A stretch of 8,691 nt of DNA from an uncultured Caryophanales bacterium (GTDB lineage Bacteria; Bacillota_I; Bacilli_A; RF39; UBA660). Numbering within the stretch: the first letter of the stretch is position 1; the number at the start of each line of letters is the position of its first letter. Both the position numbers and the translations under genes were made by a program. The notes under the pieces were generated by a model. That model searched no databases, was not told the origin of the DNA, and saw only the letters and a program-made list of their open reading frames with translations. The stretch is from assembly GCA_947065955.1 (NCBI GenBank), contig CAMSXY010000039.1, forward strand, positions 1-8,691, read 5' to 3'. Positions 1 to 5,446 of the stretch are shown in pieces.

Positions 1-300
1 CTAAAATTATTTTTTAATCATATTGAAGAAAAAAAAGACATTTATCTATCTATTATGATTAATAATCGAAATAGCATTATGATGGATATTTTATATGATG
101 TTTTAGATCATGACATTAAAAAAAATCTTCAAAAAGAAGATTTGAAAAAAAATATTGTTCCAGAAGATATTCTTTCTAAGTTCTATTTAGGAGCTGTTTT
201 TAATGTAGCCATGGAATGGCTAATGAATCCTACCTATTCTAAGGAAACTTTAATTTCTTATTTAACAATTTTGATTCCAGATGATTTAAATAGAAAATAA
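1..300 (+). CDS. TetR-family regulator, C-terminal part (5' end outside window)
   Basis: The frame is open from base 1, so this is the 3' end of a longer gene; the ATG at 55 is internal. About 99 residues are visible, ending in TAA at 298-300. The helical pattern, with an FFNHIEEKKDIYLSIM stretch followed by FYLGAVFNVAMEWLMNPTYS, resembles the ligand-binding C-terminal domain of TetR regulators of the TetR_C_8/DhaS-like type. In those proteins a conserved F-x-x-G segment and a W-L motif precede the last helix. The DNA-binding N-terminal helix-turn-helix would lie upstream of the window and cannot be seen, so target and ligand are unknown. The gene converges on the ribonuclease gene with no intergenic base. 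Family assignment rests on pattern recognition of the C-terminal domain only. Confidence 0.7.
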   Translation, partial: LKLFFNHIEEKKDIYLSIMINNRNSIMMDILYDVLDHDIKKNLQKEDLKKNIVPEDILSKFYLGAVFNVAMEWLMNPTYSKETLISYLTILIPDDLNRK

Positions 301-309
301 CTATTTTCT
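292..309. terminator. Hairpin spanning the two convergent stop codons
   Basis: AGAAAATA (292-299) and TATTTTCT (302-309) are perfect inverted copies centred on the junction of the TAA of the TetR gene and the TAG of the ribonuclease gene. It could act as a weak bidirectional terminator. The stem is A/T-rich and no uninterrupted T-run follows directly on either strand, so the functional call is weak. Confidence 0.3.
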
Positions 310-2115
310 GATTAAAGTTTTCATTTTTTCGTATTCTTTTTCATATAAAAGATTTTTTTCCACACGATCATTACCATAAAGACATATTTGTTCTATCGTT
401 TTTTCCCAATATCTATCTCTTTTTGGGGTTTGCACTGTAAAGAAATACTCTTCTAATAACCTTTGTGCAACAATGTCCATATATCTTCGAATAGGGGATG
501 TACAGTGTGAGTAATAATCTAAACCTAGTCCATAATGCCCCTCATTATTTGTAGAATAAAATGGTTTTGGATAAATATGCGAAAGATCGTTTAAGATTTT
601 TATATATTTTTGTTGATTAGTATAACTTTCTTGAATAGTTTTTTTTAATTCTAAAATTTTTTCTTTTTCATTCAAACTCTCTGGTTTTAAATGATTTCTA
701 TATATGTAAGGATAGCCCTTTTCATAAAACATTTTCGCGCTTAAATAGTTTACAAGTAGCATAGCTTCTTCTATTATAATTTCTGCACTTGTTCTTTTGG
801 AGTATGTATTTTTTGCATTATAAATTCCTTTATTTTGAATATCTTCAATTACCCTATATAAAGTTTTATCAGGATTTTTTTGTTTTAGTAAATAGGCTAT
901 TTCGCTCAAATAAATACATGTCTTTCCAAAAGAATCCTCTCTTCCTTCTTTTAAAGCTATATTAACCTCTTGATAGGTCGTTTTTCTATCTATGGAGATA
1001 CTATCTTTCTTTACAGAAAATTCTTTGATTGCACCATCTTCATATAGACTTATCTCATACACATATACATTTTTATAACTATTTTTATTTAAAGAAAGCC
1101 GATCGTTTGATAACTCTGTTGGTAACATAGGAATTACTTTATCTGATAAATATAAAGTTTCCATTCTTCGAAAAGCCTCTTGATCTAAATAACTAGAAGG
1201 TTTTATAAATCGAGCAACATCCGTAATATATATTTTTAATATATAATAATTATATTTTTTTTCAATACTTAATGCATCATCCATGTCTAAGGTGTTAGAA
1301 CCATCTATTGTAATGATAAAGTCCTTCGGAGGCAAAATTTCACTTTTTACTTGATCACTAAATCCTGTTTTAATATTATACTTTTGATCGATTAACTTTA
1401 TATTTTCTTTTGTTATTCCTTTATTTAATAAAAAGTGTAACATCTGTATATAATAATCGCTTTTTTCATCTTTTTTATGAATTTGTTTTTCTAAAAGATT
1501 TCTACAATATAAATCTTCTTCTTTTTTTAAATGAAAACGACTATGAAATAAAAAAACATTTATTACACGATTAAAATATAAAATATCTTTTGTTTTTATA
1601 AAGGTTTCAAGAAGCAAACAAAAGATGTGTTGCTCTTCTTTATTTTTTACGTTTACATAATGGGGATATGTATTTAAAATATATTCTAAATAAGAAATTT
1701 CTTGAATATCAAATATAATACTATATAAAAAGGAATATTGGTCTTTCTCTTCTTGATTTACTTGTTTTGCAATCAATATATCTTTAATTTCTTCTACAAA
1801 TCGAAGATAGTTTTTTTTATGACTTATTTTTTTGACATAAATCGATGAAGTAATTTTTTTGAAATTCTCTAGAGTTTTATGGGTATTTAAGTTTTGATTA
1901 TCTATTAATTCTCTAACCGTTTGTTTTAAATTCGTGATATAGCAATCAATATAGCGCTTTTGATTTTTATCTTTTAACAAATATTGGATAGATAAAAGAA
2001 GCTCCTCCAACATTTCATTTAGGTCATCCTTTTTCAATATTTTTCTTAGTTGTTCTATTTCTATGGGAGTTCTTTTTAACAGAACATATATACTATACTT
2101 CTTTTCTTTGCTCAT
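301..2115 (-). CDS. RNB-domain (RNase II/RNase R family) ribonuclease without S1 domain
   Basis: This 604-residue protein has a complete RNB catalytic core, the processive 3'-to-5' exoribonuclease domain that degrades RNA to mononucleotides with Mg2+. The core runs from about residue 265 to 555. The four metal-binding aspartates are present in DGSNTLDMDDA (D271, D277, D279, D280). LSDKVIPMLPTELSNDRLSL (323-342) is a hallmark of the family, and the SPIRRY motif (540-545) near the core's end carries the family's catalytic arginine. The start is the ATG at 2113-2115, preceded 8 nt away by AGGAG. Typical RNase R is longer, with a helix-turn-helix, two cold-shock domains and a C-terminal S1 domain. 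Here the protein ends about 50 residues after the core, so S1 is absent. Residues 15-50 may be a relict winged helix, and residues 50-260 look mostly helical rather than OB-fold-like. Cytoplasmic; no signal peptide. The catalytic family is very likely; its role as housekeeping RNase R is not certain. Confidence 0.9.
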   Translation of the reverse strand: MSKEKKYSIYVLLKRTPIEIEQLRKILKKDDLNEMLEELLLSIQYLLKDKNQKRYIDCYITNLKQTVRELIDNQNLNTHKTLENFKKITSSIYVKKISHKKNYLRFVEEIKDILIAKQVNQEEKDQYSFLYSIIFDIQEISYLEYILNTYPHYVNVKNKEEQHIFCLLLETFIKTKDILYFNRVINVFLFHSRFHLKKEEDLYCRNLLEKQIHKKDEKSDYYIQMLHFLLNKGITKENIKLIDQKYNIKTGFSDQVKSEILPPKDFIITIDGSNTLDMDDALSIEKKYNYYILKIYITDVARFIKPSSYLDQEAFRRMETLYLSDKVIPMLPTELSNDRLSLNKNSYKNVYVYEISLYEDGAIKEFSVKKDSISIDRKTTYQEVNIALKEGREDSFGKTCIYLSEIAYLLKQKNPDKTLYRVIEDIQNKGIYNAKNTYSKRTSAEIIIEEAMLLVNYLSAKMFYEKGYPYIYRNHLKPESLNEKEKILELKKTIQESYTNQQKYIKILNDLSHIYPKPFYSTNNEGHYGLGLDYYSHCTSPIRRYMDIVAQRLLEEYFFTVQTPKRDRYWEKTIEQICLYGNDRVEKNLLYEKEYEKMKTLIRK

Positions 2116-2431
2116 ATAAATTTCTCCTAAAAATAGTATATCATGAGATATAAATTTATGGGAGGAAAATTCATTATTTTATGGTAATTTTTTATTTTAA
2201 ATTTAATTTCCATTTTTTACTTATGAATCTTTATCGTATTATTCCTTTTAAAAGTAGAAAACGTTATTTATATTTTTGAAAGAATAACATTCAGCAAATT
2301 AATATTTGTTATAGATGATTCTATAATAATTTAATCTAAAAACAATTAATTTCATAATCTAAACTTTTACATAAGGAATAAATAGACTAGAAAAATGTTA
2401 TTTAATTGCAATAAAACTTTTATTATTTTAT

Positions 2432-2463
2432 AAAAAAAGCAACAGAACGAAATTTCTGTGCTT
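2432..2463 (-). terminator. Intrinsic terminator with no gene directly upstream
   Basis: On the minus strand, AAGCACAGAA (complement of 2454-2463) pairs with TTCTGTTGCTT (complement of 2437-2447) with one bulged base and a 6-nt loop. Seven T follow (2432-2438). This is a well-formed rho-independent terminator. It lies 112 nt beyond the better-placed terminator of the transglutaminase-like gene and about 320 nt before the ribonuclease start. It may back up the first terminator, end a short RNA, or act as an attenuator in a long ribonuclease leader. Confidence 0.65.
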
Positions 2464-2574
2464 ACAATTACAAACTAATTATACTATTATACCTATAAAT
2501 ATCAGTTTTCTCTTACCTTAAATTATGAATTAATATTTTATTAGAATTTTTTTCTTGATTTCTCAAAATATTTT

Positions 2575-2627
2575 AAAAAAAGTAAAACGAAGATTTTTTT
2601 CAGATTAGCTATCTTTTTCCTACTTTT
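2575..2627 (-). terminator. Terminator of the transglutaminase-like gene
   Basis: Two 17-nt arms (2578-2594 and 2611-2627) form a long imperfect stem on the minus strand: 7 pairs, two G-U pairs, one pair, two mismatches and 5 pairs around a 16-nt loop. Seven T (2575-2581) overlap and extend its 3' arm. It begins 16 nt after the stop codon of the transglutaminase-like gene, as expected for that gene's own terminator. Confidence 0.65.
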
Positions 2628-2643
2628 GAAAAATTTTTAATGT

Positions 2644-3552
2644 TTATCGCATAAATTCCCTATATAACTGTTTTGTTTTCCCATCATAATTATCTAAATA
2701 GTAGGGAATTTCCTTTTCTGTCATCGAATTTAAGTTATATTTTCCTTCTTCCCATTCCATTTTATAATAAAGAGCTTTTTCAGAATCTTGCTCGATTGCA
2801 ATTAAATTCATGATCTGCCAAGTACCATTTTCACATTTCCAAAAAGCATTTTTATGGATTTTATAACGTTCCCATTGAGTCATTAATTTCACACTTAAAT
2901 AGTCAAAATAGCGATCACAATCGTCATAAGCAAAAACACGTTTTGTATATTTCATTATTGTCTGCAATAATTCAAATTTATAATTAAATACCTCATAAGA
3001 AAAAGGTCTTGTTGGATCTAAATTTATATAATAACCATTTTCTTGAAGTTCTTTGCACAAAGCCTTTACACAGTCATCTAAATAAATATAATTTTCCCCA
3101 TAAATTTTTTTATCGCATTCCCTTATTTTCTGTTCAAAGTTCTCTTGACCATTTAAATCACGAACTCCAAAAGCCTTGCTTCCTACTTTTACCCTTGTCA
3201 AATCATACCCATCTTTCATAGGATCCATTTTGATTTTATAGTCTCCTACATATAAAATCAAAAATACATGTGGCAAAGCAAGGAAAGTTATTTCACATTG
3301 TAATCCTAATTCTTTGTATATGTCCTTAGCAATACTACACCAAGACGAACAAACAATTTTAAATTCTGTTATATTACTACTATTTGGCTTATTATTATAA
3401 ATACTTTGCTTTTCCTCTTCTGTTCCATATAAATATCTATAATCATAAGAAAATAAAGAGCATAGTTGCAAGTATACATAACGTATTTTAACAAATATAT
3501 CCCAATCCTTTTTATTTTCTAAATAATCTAATATTTCTTTTTTTAAATCCAT
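2644..3552 (-). CDS. Transglutaminase-like superfamily protein (Cys-His-Asp)
   Basis: This 302-residue soluble protein has no signal peptide or membrane segment. Its N-terminal half matches the transglutaminase-like (papain-fold) pattern. A hydrophobic helix with a YVYLQLCSLFSYDYRY stretch comes first. Next is a Cys-containing helix, VCSSWCSIAKDIYKELGL. A strand with LPHVFLIL and a KMDP turn follow. In the 302-aa numbering the likely triad is C68, H95 and D110. C68 has the family's usual distance to the Leu-Gly pair, and the nearby C72 is an alternative. Members hydrolyse or transfer acyl groups, often acting as cysteine proteases or peptidases; the substrate here cannot be inferred. The C-terminal ~170 residues are rich in Tyr, Trp and charge and match nothing I recognise. 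The chosen ATG (3550-3552) has AAAGGGG 9 nt upstream; the TTG at 3559-3561 directly abuts that site and is a poor start. The gene stands alone, with its own promoter and terminator. Confidence 0.75.
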   Translation of the reverse strand: MDLKKEILDYLENKKDWDIFVKIRYVYLQLCSLFSYDYRYLYGTEEEKQSIYNNKPNSSNITEFKIVCSSWCSIAKDIYKELGLQCEITFLALPHVFLILYVGDYKIKMDPMKDGYDLTRVKVGSKAFGVRDLNGQENFEQKIRECDKKIYGENYIYLDDCVKALCKELQENGYYINLDPTRPFSYEVFNYKFELLQTIMKYTKRVFAYDDCDRYFDYLSVKLMTQWERYKIHKNAFWKCENGTWQIMNLIAIEQDSEKALYYKMEWEEGKYNLNSMTEKEIPYYLDNYDGKTKQLYREFMR

Positions 3553-3561
3553 ATTATACAA

Positions 3562-3568
3562 CCCCTTT
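3562..3568 (-). promoter_or_regulatory. Ribosome binding site that decides the start of the transglutaminase-like gene
   Basis: AAAGGGG on the minus strand lies 9 nt before the ATG at 3550-3552, but directly touches the in-frame TTG at 3559-3561. The spacing supports the ATG. Confidence 0.65.
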
Positions 3569-3584
3569 TTCTAAATTAAATGAT

Positions 3585-3612
3585 ATTATAACATTAAATA
3601 AAAAAAAAGCAA
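3585..3612 (-). promoter_or_regulatory. Sigma-A promoter of the transglutaminase-like gene
   Basis: On the minus strand TTGCTT (complement of 3607-3612) is followed after 16 nt by TATAAT (complement of 3585-3590). TG sits one base before the -10, giving an extended -10 element. The predicted transcript start near 3578 leaves a leader of about 26 nt, with the ribosome binding site inside it. Confidence 0.75.
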
Positions 3613-3717
3613 GTTTTATATTTCTATGGCCGTTTTAGTATAAATTTTGAATAGGAAAATACTTTCTATAAAAAAATTATGTTCCTTTATCAAAATCATC
3701 GTTTGTTTTTTATAGAT

Positions 3718-4137
3718 TTATTTCATATATTCTTCTTTAAACGTATAAAATAACATATTTTAAAAATTTTTCCCATGAATTTTTGCTCCTTTAATTAATA
3801 GATCTCCTATATCAATTGTTAATGCGTATTTTTCCCTTTCAATATTATTGTATAAATCATTGCTCCCATCAGATGTATAGATTAAATTTATTAGTAAATT
3901 TTAAAAATGCCACACAGTATTTAATAAATCTTAACATTGATCATTGTTAGAATATCCCAGTTCGTTATGTGCAATATCACTTCTAATTCTAAACAAATTT
4001 CTAATAAATCCCCTTGCCTCCCACAATTCTTTATATGTTTCTAAAACATGATAATTTGGAAAGTATGATTTAAAATTATATACTCTTTATCTGTTTAATT
4101 CTTCTATTAACTATATATTCTAAGTTTTTAATGCAAT
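3718..4137 (-). pseudogene. Decayed HEPN-domain gene
   Basis: No intact frame exists here, but one minus-strand frame from 4086 down to 3718 reads like protein with three internal TAA codons (3931-3933, 3901-3903, 3760-3762) and a final TAA at 3718-3720. A +1-frame piece (4137 to 4076, containing NLEYIVNRRIKQIKS) probably continues it upstream across a frameshift. The main piece includes KELWEARGFIRNLFRIRSDI followed at once by AHNELGYSNNDQ. The RSDIAHNE segment has the R-x4-H form (R codon 3982-3984, H codon 3967-3969) typical of HEPN domains, many of which are RNases of toxin-antitoxin, CRISPR or abortive-infection systems. After the first stop, DLLNTVWHF and a long stretch ending in LLIKGAKIHGKNF keep coding character. 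All three stops are one substitution from AAA (Lys). No start codon or N-terminal region survives. The HEPN label rests on one motif and its setting, so the family is likely but not certain. Confidence 0.6.
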
Positions 4138-4144
4138 TTTATAC

Positions 4145-4182
4145 AAAAAAAATCGTGAAATTAATTATAAAATCACGATTTT
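4145..4182 (-). terminator. Strong 10-bp hairpin terminator, possibly bidirectional
   Basis: AAAATCGTGA (4149-4158) and TCACGATTTT (4173-4182) are perfect inverted copies around a 14-nt loop. On the minus strand eight T follow the GC part of the stem; on the plus strand only four do. It lies between the two gene remnants and would end minus-strand transcripts from the 4255-4437 frame or read-through from tRNA-Trp. Confidence 0.7.
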
Positions 4183-4198
4183 CTCTATGTTTTAATTT

Positions 4199-4218
4199 CA
4201 CCTTTTTGAGGTGTTTTT
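4199..4218 (+). terminator. Small terminator-like hairpin on the plus strand
   Basis: CACCT (4199-4203) and AGGTG (4209-4213) pair around a TTTTG loop and are followed by TTTTT. The form is right for a short plus-strand terminator, but no intact plus-strand gene lies upstream, so it may be chance or a relic. Confidence 0.35.
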
Positions 4219-4254
4219 CACATGATAAGATTATAAAAGGAATTCAAAACTTTT

Positions 4255-4437
4255 TTACGAATCTTTCTTATTTTTTAATTCTTTCTCTATAAGTCTAAAC
4301 AATCCTTTCGATTCTTCATGATTCAGTATTGCATCTTTTCAAATAATATATCTTTTAATCAAAGTCTTTCTAAGCAACTCCGTAGGATTCTCTTCTTTTT
4401 CTAACTGGGCTATTTTTTTAATTAAATCTTCTTGAAT
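4255..4437 (-). pseudogene. Remnant of an unrecognised gene, interrupted by one TGA
   Basis: A 60-codon minus-strand stretch bounded by TAA (4438-4440 and 4255-4257) reads like the C-terminus of a protein. It contains QEDLIKKIAQLEKEENPTEL, then LRKTLIKRYII, an in-frame TGA at 4339-4341, then KDAILNHEESKGLFRLIEKE and a Lys-rich tail. The heptad-like Leu/Ile pattern suggests amphipathic helices. There is no ATG, GTG or TTG with a ribosome binding site at its upstream end, and tRNA-Trp is only 37 bp away, so the N-terminal part must be missing. I do not recognise the family. All intact genes here use TGG for Trp, so this TGA is best read as a disabling stop rather than a sense codon. The terminator at 4145-4182 lies about 70 nt downstream. 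Confidence 0.5.
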
Positions 4438-4441
4438 TTAT

Positions 4442-4464
4442 CTAAAACTCCAATAATTGGAGTT
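4442..4464 (-). terminator. Hairpin terminator behind tRNA-Trp
   Basis: AACTCCAA (4446-4453) and TTGGAGTT (4457-4464) form a perfect 8-bp stem with a 3-nt loop, 11 nt beyond the encoded CCA end of tRNA-Trp. On the minus strand the stem ends in TTTT followed by AGA. It is a compact, plausible tRNA transcript terminator, though the T-run is short. Confidence 0.6.
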
Positions 4465-4474
4465 AATATCCATA

Positions 4475-4550
4475 TGGCAGGGGTAGCAAGACTTGAACTC
4501 ACGACATTCGGTTTTGGAGACCGACGTTCTACCAACTGAACTATACCCCT
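4475..4550 (-). tRNA. tRNA-Trp (anticodon CCA)
   Basis: The minus strand folds into a complete cloverleaf. The 7-bp acceptor stem pairs AGGGGTA with TACCCCT. The D arm contains AGTTGGTAG. The anticodon stem TCGGT/ACCGA encloses loop CTCCAAA with anticodon CCA, and the T arm is GTGAG-TTCAAGT-CTTGC. The discriminator base is G, as bacterial tRNA-Trp requires, and the CCA end is encoded (4475-4477). It decodes UGG. A CCA anticodon fits the standard code, with UGA as stop. A promoter lies directly upstream and a hairpin terminator directly downstream, so it is a single-gene transcript. The DNA behind its 3' end contains only broken genes, as often seen where elements have inserted at tRNA genes. 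Confidence 0.97.
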
Positions 4551-4570
4551 ATAATTTCTCGAACAAATTT

Positions 4571-4600
4571 ATTATAACAAATTTTATCCTTATAAATCAA
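4571..4600 (-). promoter_or_regulatory. Promoter of tRNA-Trp
   Basis: On the minus strand TTGATT (complement of 4595-4600), an 18-nt spacer and TATAAT (complement of 4571-4576) form a sigma-A promoter, with TG one base before the -10. The predicted transcript start lies about 14 nt before the mature tRNA 5' end. Confidence 0.75.
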
Positions 4601-4753
4601 TATGTATGGAAAAAATTTATTAAATTATCAAAAATTTTTTAATCTTTATAACACTTCCTACATTTTAATATAGGACAATATAGATCTTCTTTATAGAATT
4701 TTCCTACTTTTTATTATAATAATTTTTTTATAGGTTCCATATTTTCCTGAAAT

Positions 4754-4765
4754 TTGTTATAACAA
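4754..4765 (+). promoter_or_regulatory. Palindrome containing a possible extended -10 of the cwlJ-like gene
   Basis: TTGTTATAACAA is a perfect 12-bp palindrome. It contains TG-T-TATAAC (4755-4763), which would serve as an extended -10 with a start near 4770 and a leader of about 23 nt. No good -35 is visible. CATATACT (4770-4777) also matches 6 of 8 positions of the B. subtilis sigma-E -10 consensus, but without a correctly spaced -35. Which of these drives the gene is undecided. Confidence 0.35.
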
Positions 4766-4781
4766 TGGCATATACTACTTT

Positions 4782-4786
4782 AGGTG
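4782..4786 (+). promoter_or_regulatory. Ribosome binding site that decides the cwlJ-like start
   Basis: AGGTG lies 6 nt before the ATG at 4793-4795. The in-frame GTG at 4784-4786 is part of this site and has no site of its own, so the ATG is preferred. Confidence 0.6.
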
Positions 4787-4792
4787 ATTTAT

Positions 4793-5221
4793 ATGAGTAT
4801 TATTAAACACAATACAAAGGAAAGAGATCTTTTGGCACGTCTTATGCGGGCTGAGGCAACAGGTGAAGGTGATTTAGGAATGTTAATGGTTGGGAATGTT
4901 GTTGTAAATAGAGGGATTTCTAACTGTCTTACTTTTAAAAATATCCAAACAATTTCAGATGTTATTTATCAAAATCCAGGCGGTTTTTCTGGAAAAGATA
5001 GTCCACTATTTTTTAGTAATCCAACAACCTCTGAAAGAAATTTAGCAGATCGTGTTTTAAGGGGAGAATACTACCATCCTGCAACCAATGCTTTGTGGTT
5101 TTATGCTCCAGGAACAGGTTCTTCTTGTACCAGTACTTGGTGGGGGCAGGATTTGGCAGGTCGTTATAAAAATCATTGTTTTTACAATCCAGAATCAGGA
5201 GTATGCCAAGAAATCCATTAA
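4793..5221 (+). CDS. cwlJ: CwlJ/SleB-family spore cortex-lytic (cell wall) hydrolase
   Basis: This 142-residue protein consists almost entirely of one SleB/CwlJ hydrolase domain (Pfam Hydrolase_2). That family cleaves cortex peptidoglycan containing muramic-delta-lactam during spore germination. Family marks in order: ARLMRAEATGEGDLG (15-29) with the probable catalytic glutamate E21 and the conserved GE pair; VGNVVVNRG (33-41); a GGFSGKDSPLF segment; LRGEYYHPATNALWFYAPG (89-107), matching the family's glycine-to-aromatic strand; and the closing NHCFYNPE (127-134). It has no signal peptide and no peptidoglycan-binding repeats. This, with the size, matches CwlJ (142 aa in Bacillus subtilis) rather than the longer secreted SleB. 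CwlJ usually depends on GerQ, often encoded next to it, but no gerQ-like gene is here. The gene is a single unit, closed by a terminator that overlaps its stop codon. CwlJ identity over another family member is an inference from length and missing signal peptide. Confidence 0.85.
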   Translation: MSIIKHNTKERDLLARLMRAEATGEGDLGMLMVGNVVVNRGISNCLTFKNIQTISDVIYQNPGGFSGKDSPLFFSNPTTSERNLADRVLRGEYYHPATNALWFYAPGTGSSCTSTWWGQDLAGRYKNHCFYNPESGVCQEIH

Positions 5222-5250
5222 AAATTATGAAAAAATTTCATAATTTTTTT
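5221..5250 (+). terminator. Terminator of the cwlJ-like gene
   Basis: AAAAATTATGAAA (5221-5233) and TTTCATAATTTTT (5237-5249) form a perfect 13-bp stem with a 3-nt loop, ending in a run of six T. The first base of the stem is the last base of the TAA stop. The stem is almost pure A/T, and its symmetry would also allow some termination from the opposite side. Confidence 0.7.
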
Positions 5251-5417
5251 ATTAATCTAAAAAAAGAATTATGTTACAATTCATTTTCCTTTTTTATTTC
5301 TTAGTTCCATTTTTTAAAACTCTATTTCTTAAAAATATCTTTTTTATCTCTTTTTAAAAGACTTTCTTTTTTCTTTATTTCATACTATTGTATTTTATGA
5401 GATGTATATTTTTTGTA

Positions 5418-5446
5418 TTGACACAATTACTTGTAAAATATATAAT
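5418..5446 (+). promoter_or_regulatory. Consensus sigma-A promoter of the marR-ABC operon
   Basis: TTGACA (5418-5423) and TATAAT (5441-5446) are perfect consensus hexamers with the optimal 17-bp spacer. The predicted start is near 5453, giving a leader of about 26 nt with AAGGAGGG (5468-5474) before the ATG. A promoter this strong needs repression, which fits the overlapping operator and the MarR gene it drives. Confidence 0.9.

Larger units (their letters stand above)
2116..2643. other. 528-bp gene-free gap between two minus-strand genes
   Basis: This gap holds two minus-strand hairpin terminators (2432-2463 and 2575-2627, listed separately) and otherwise very AT-rich DNA. I found no open frame with a convincing start and coding character. 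A 32-codon frame at 2181-2279 (+) is rich in Phe, Tyr and Lys, as chance AT-rich frames are. A good -35/-10 pair for the ribonuclease gene could not be identified; the best -10 candidate (TATACT, complement of 2135-2140) lacks a -35 and lies too close to the ribosome binding site. Confidence 0.6.

Noticed and set aside
2181..2279. 32-codon plus-strand frame, hydrophobic then basic, like a type I toxin peptide
   Set aside because: GGAGG upstream is about 15 nt from the ATG, too far. There is no promoter, and the Phe/Tyr/Lys bias is expected by chance in this AT-rich spacer.
3009..3221. 70-codon plus-strand open frame
   Set aside because: It lies antisense within the transglutaminase-like gene, has no ribosome binding site and shows no protein family pattern; it is a shadow frame.
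3559..3561. TTG as start of the transglutaminase-like gene
   Set aside because: It directly abuts the AAAGGGG site, leaving no spacer; the ATG at 3550-3552 has proper 9-nt spacing.
3666..3715. 10-bp A/T inverted repeat (CTATAAAAAA / TTTTTTATAG) with a 30-nt gap
   Set aside because: It is pure A/T apart from one pair, has a long gap and no T-run after it; it is expected by chance in such AT-rich DNA.
4784..4786. GTG as start of the cwlJ-like gene
   Set aside because: It is part of the ribosome binding site AGGTG; the ATG at 4793 gives correct spacing and the exact CwlJ length of 142 residues.
5259..5282. Minus-strand hairpin GAATT/AATTC followed by T-run
   Set aside because: The stem has only 5 bp, and no minus-strand gene lies upstream to be terminated.
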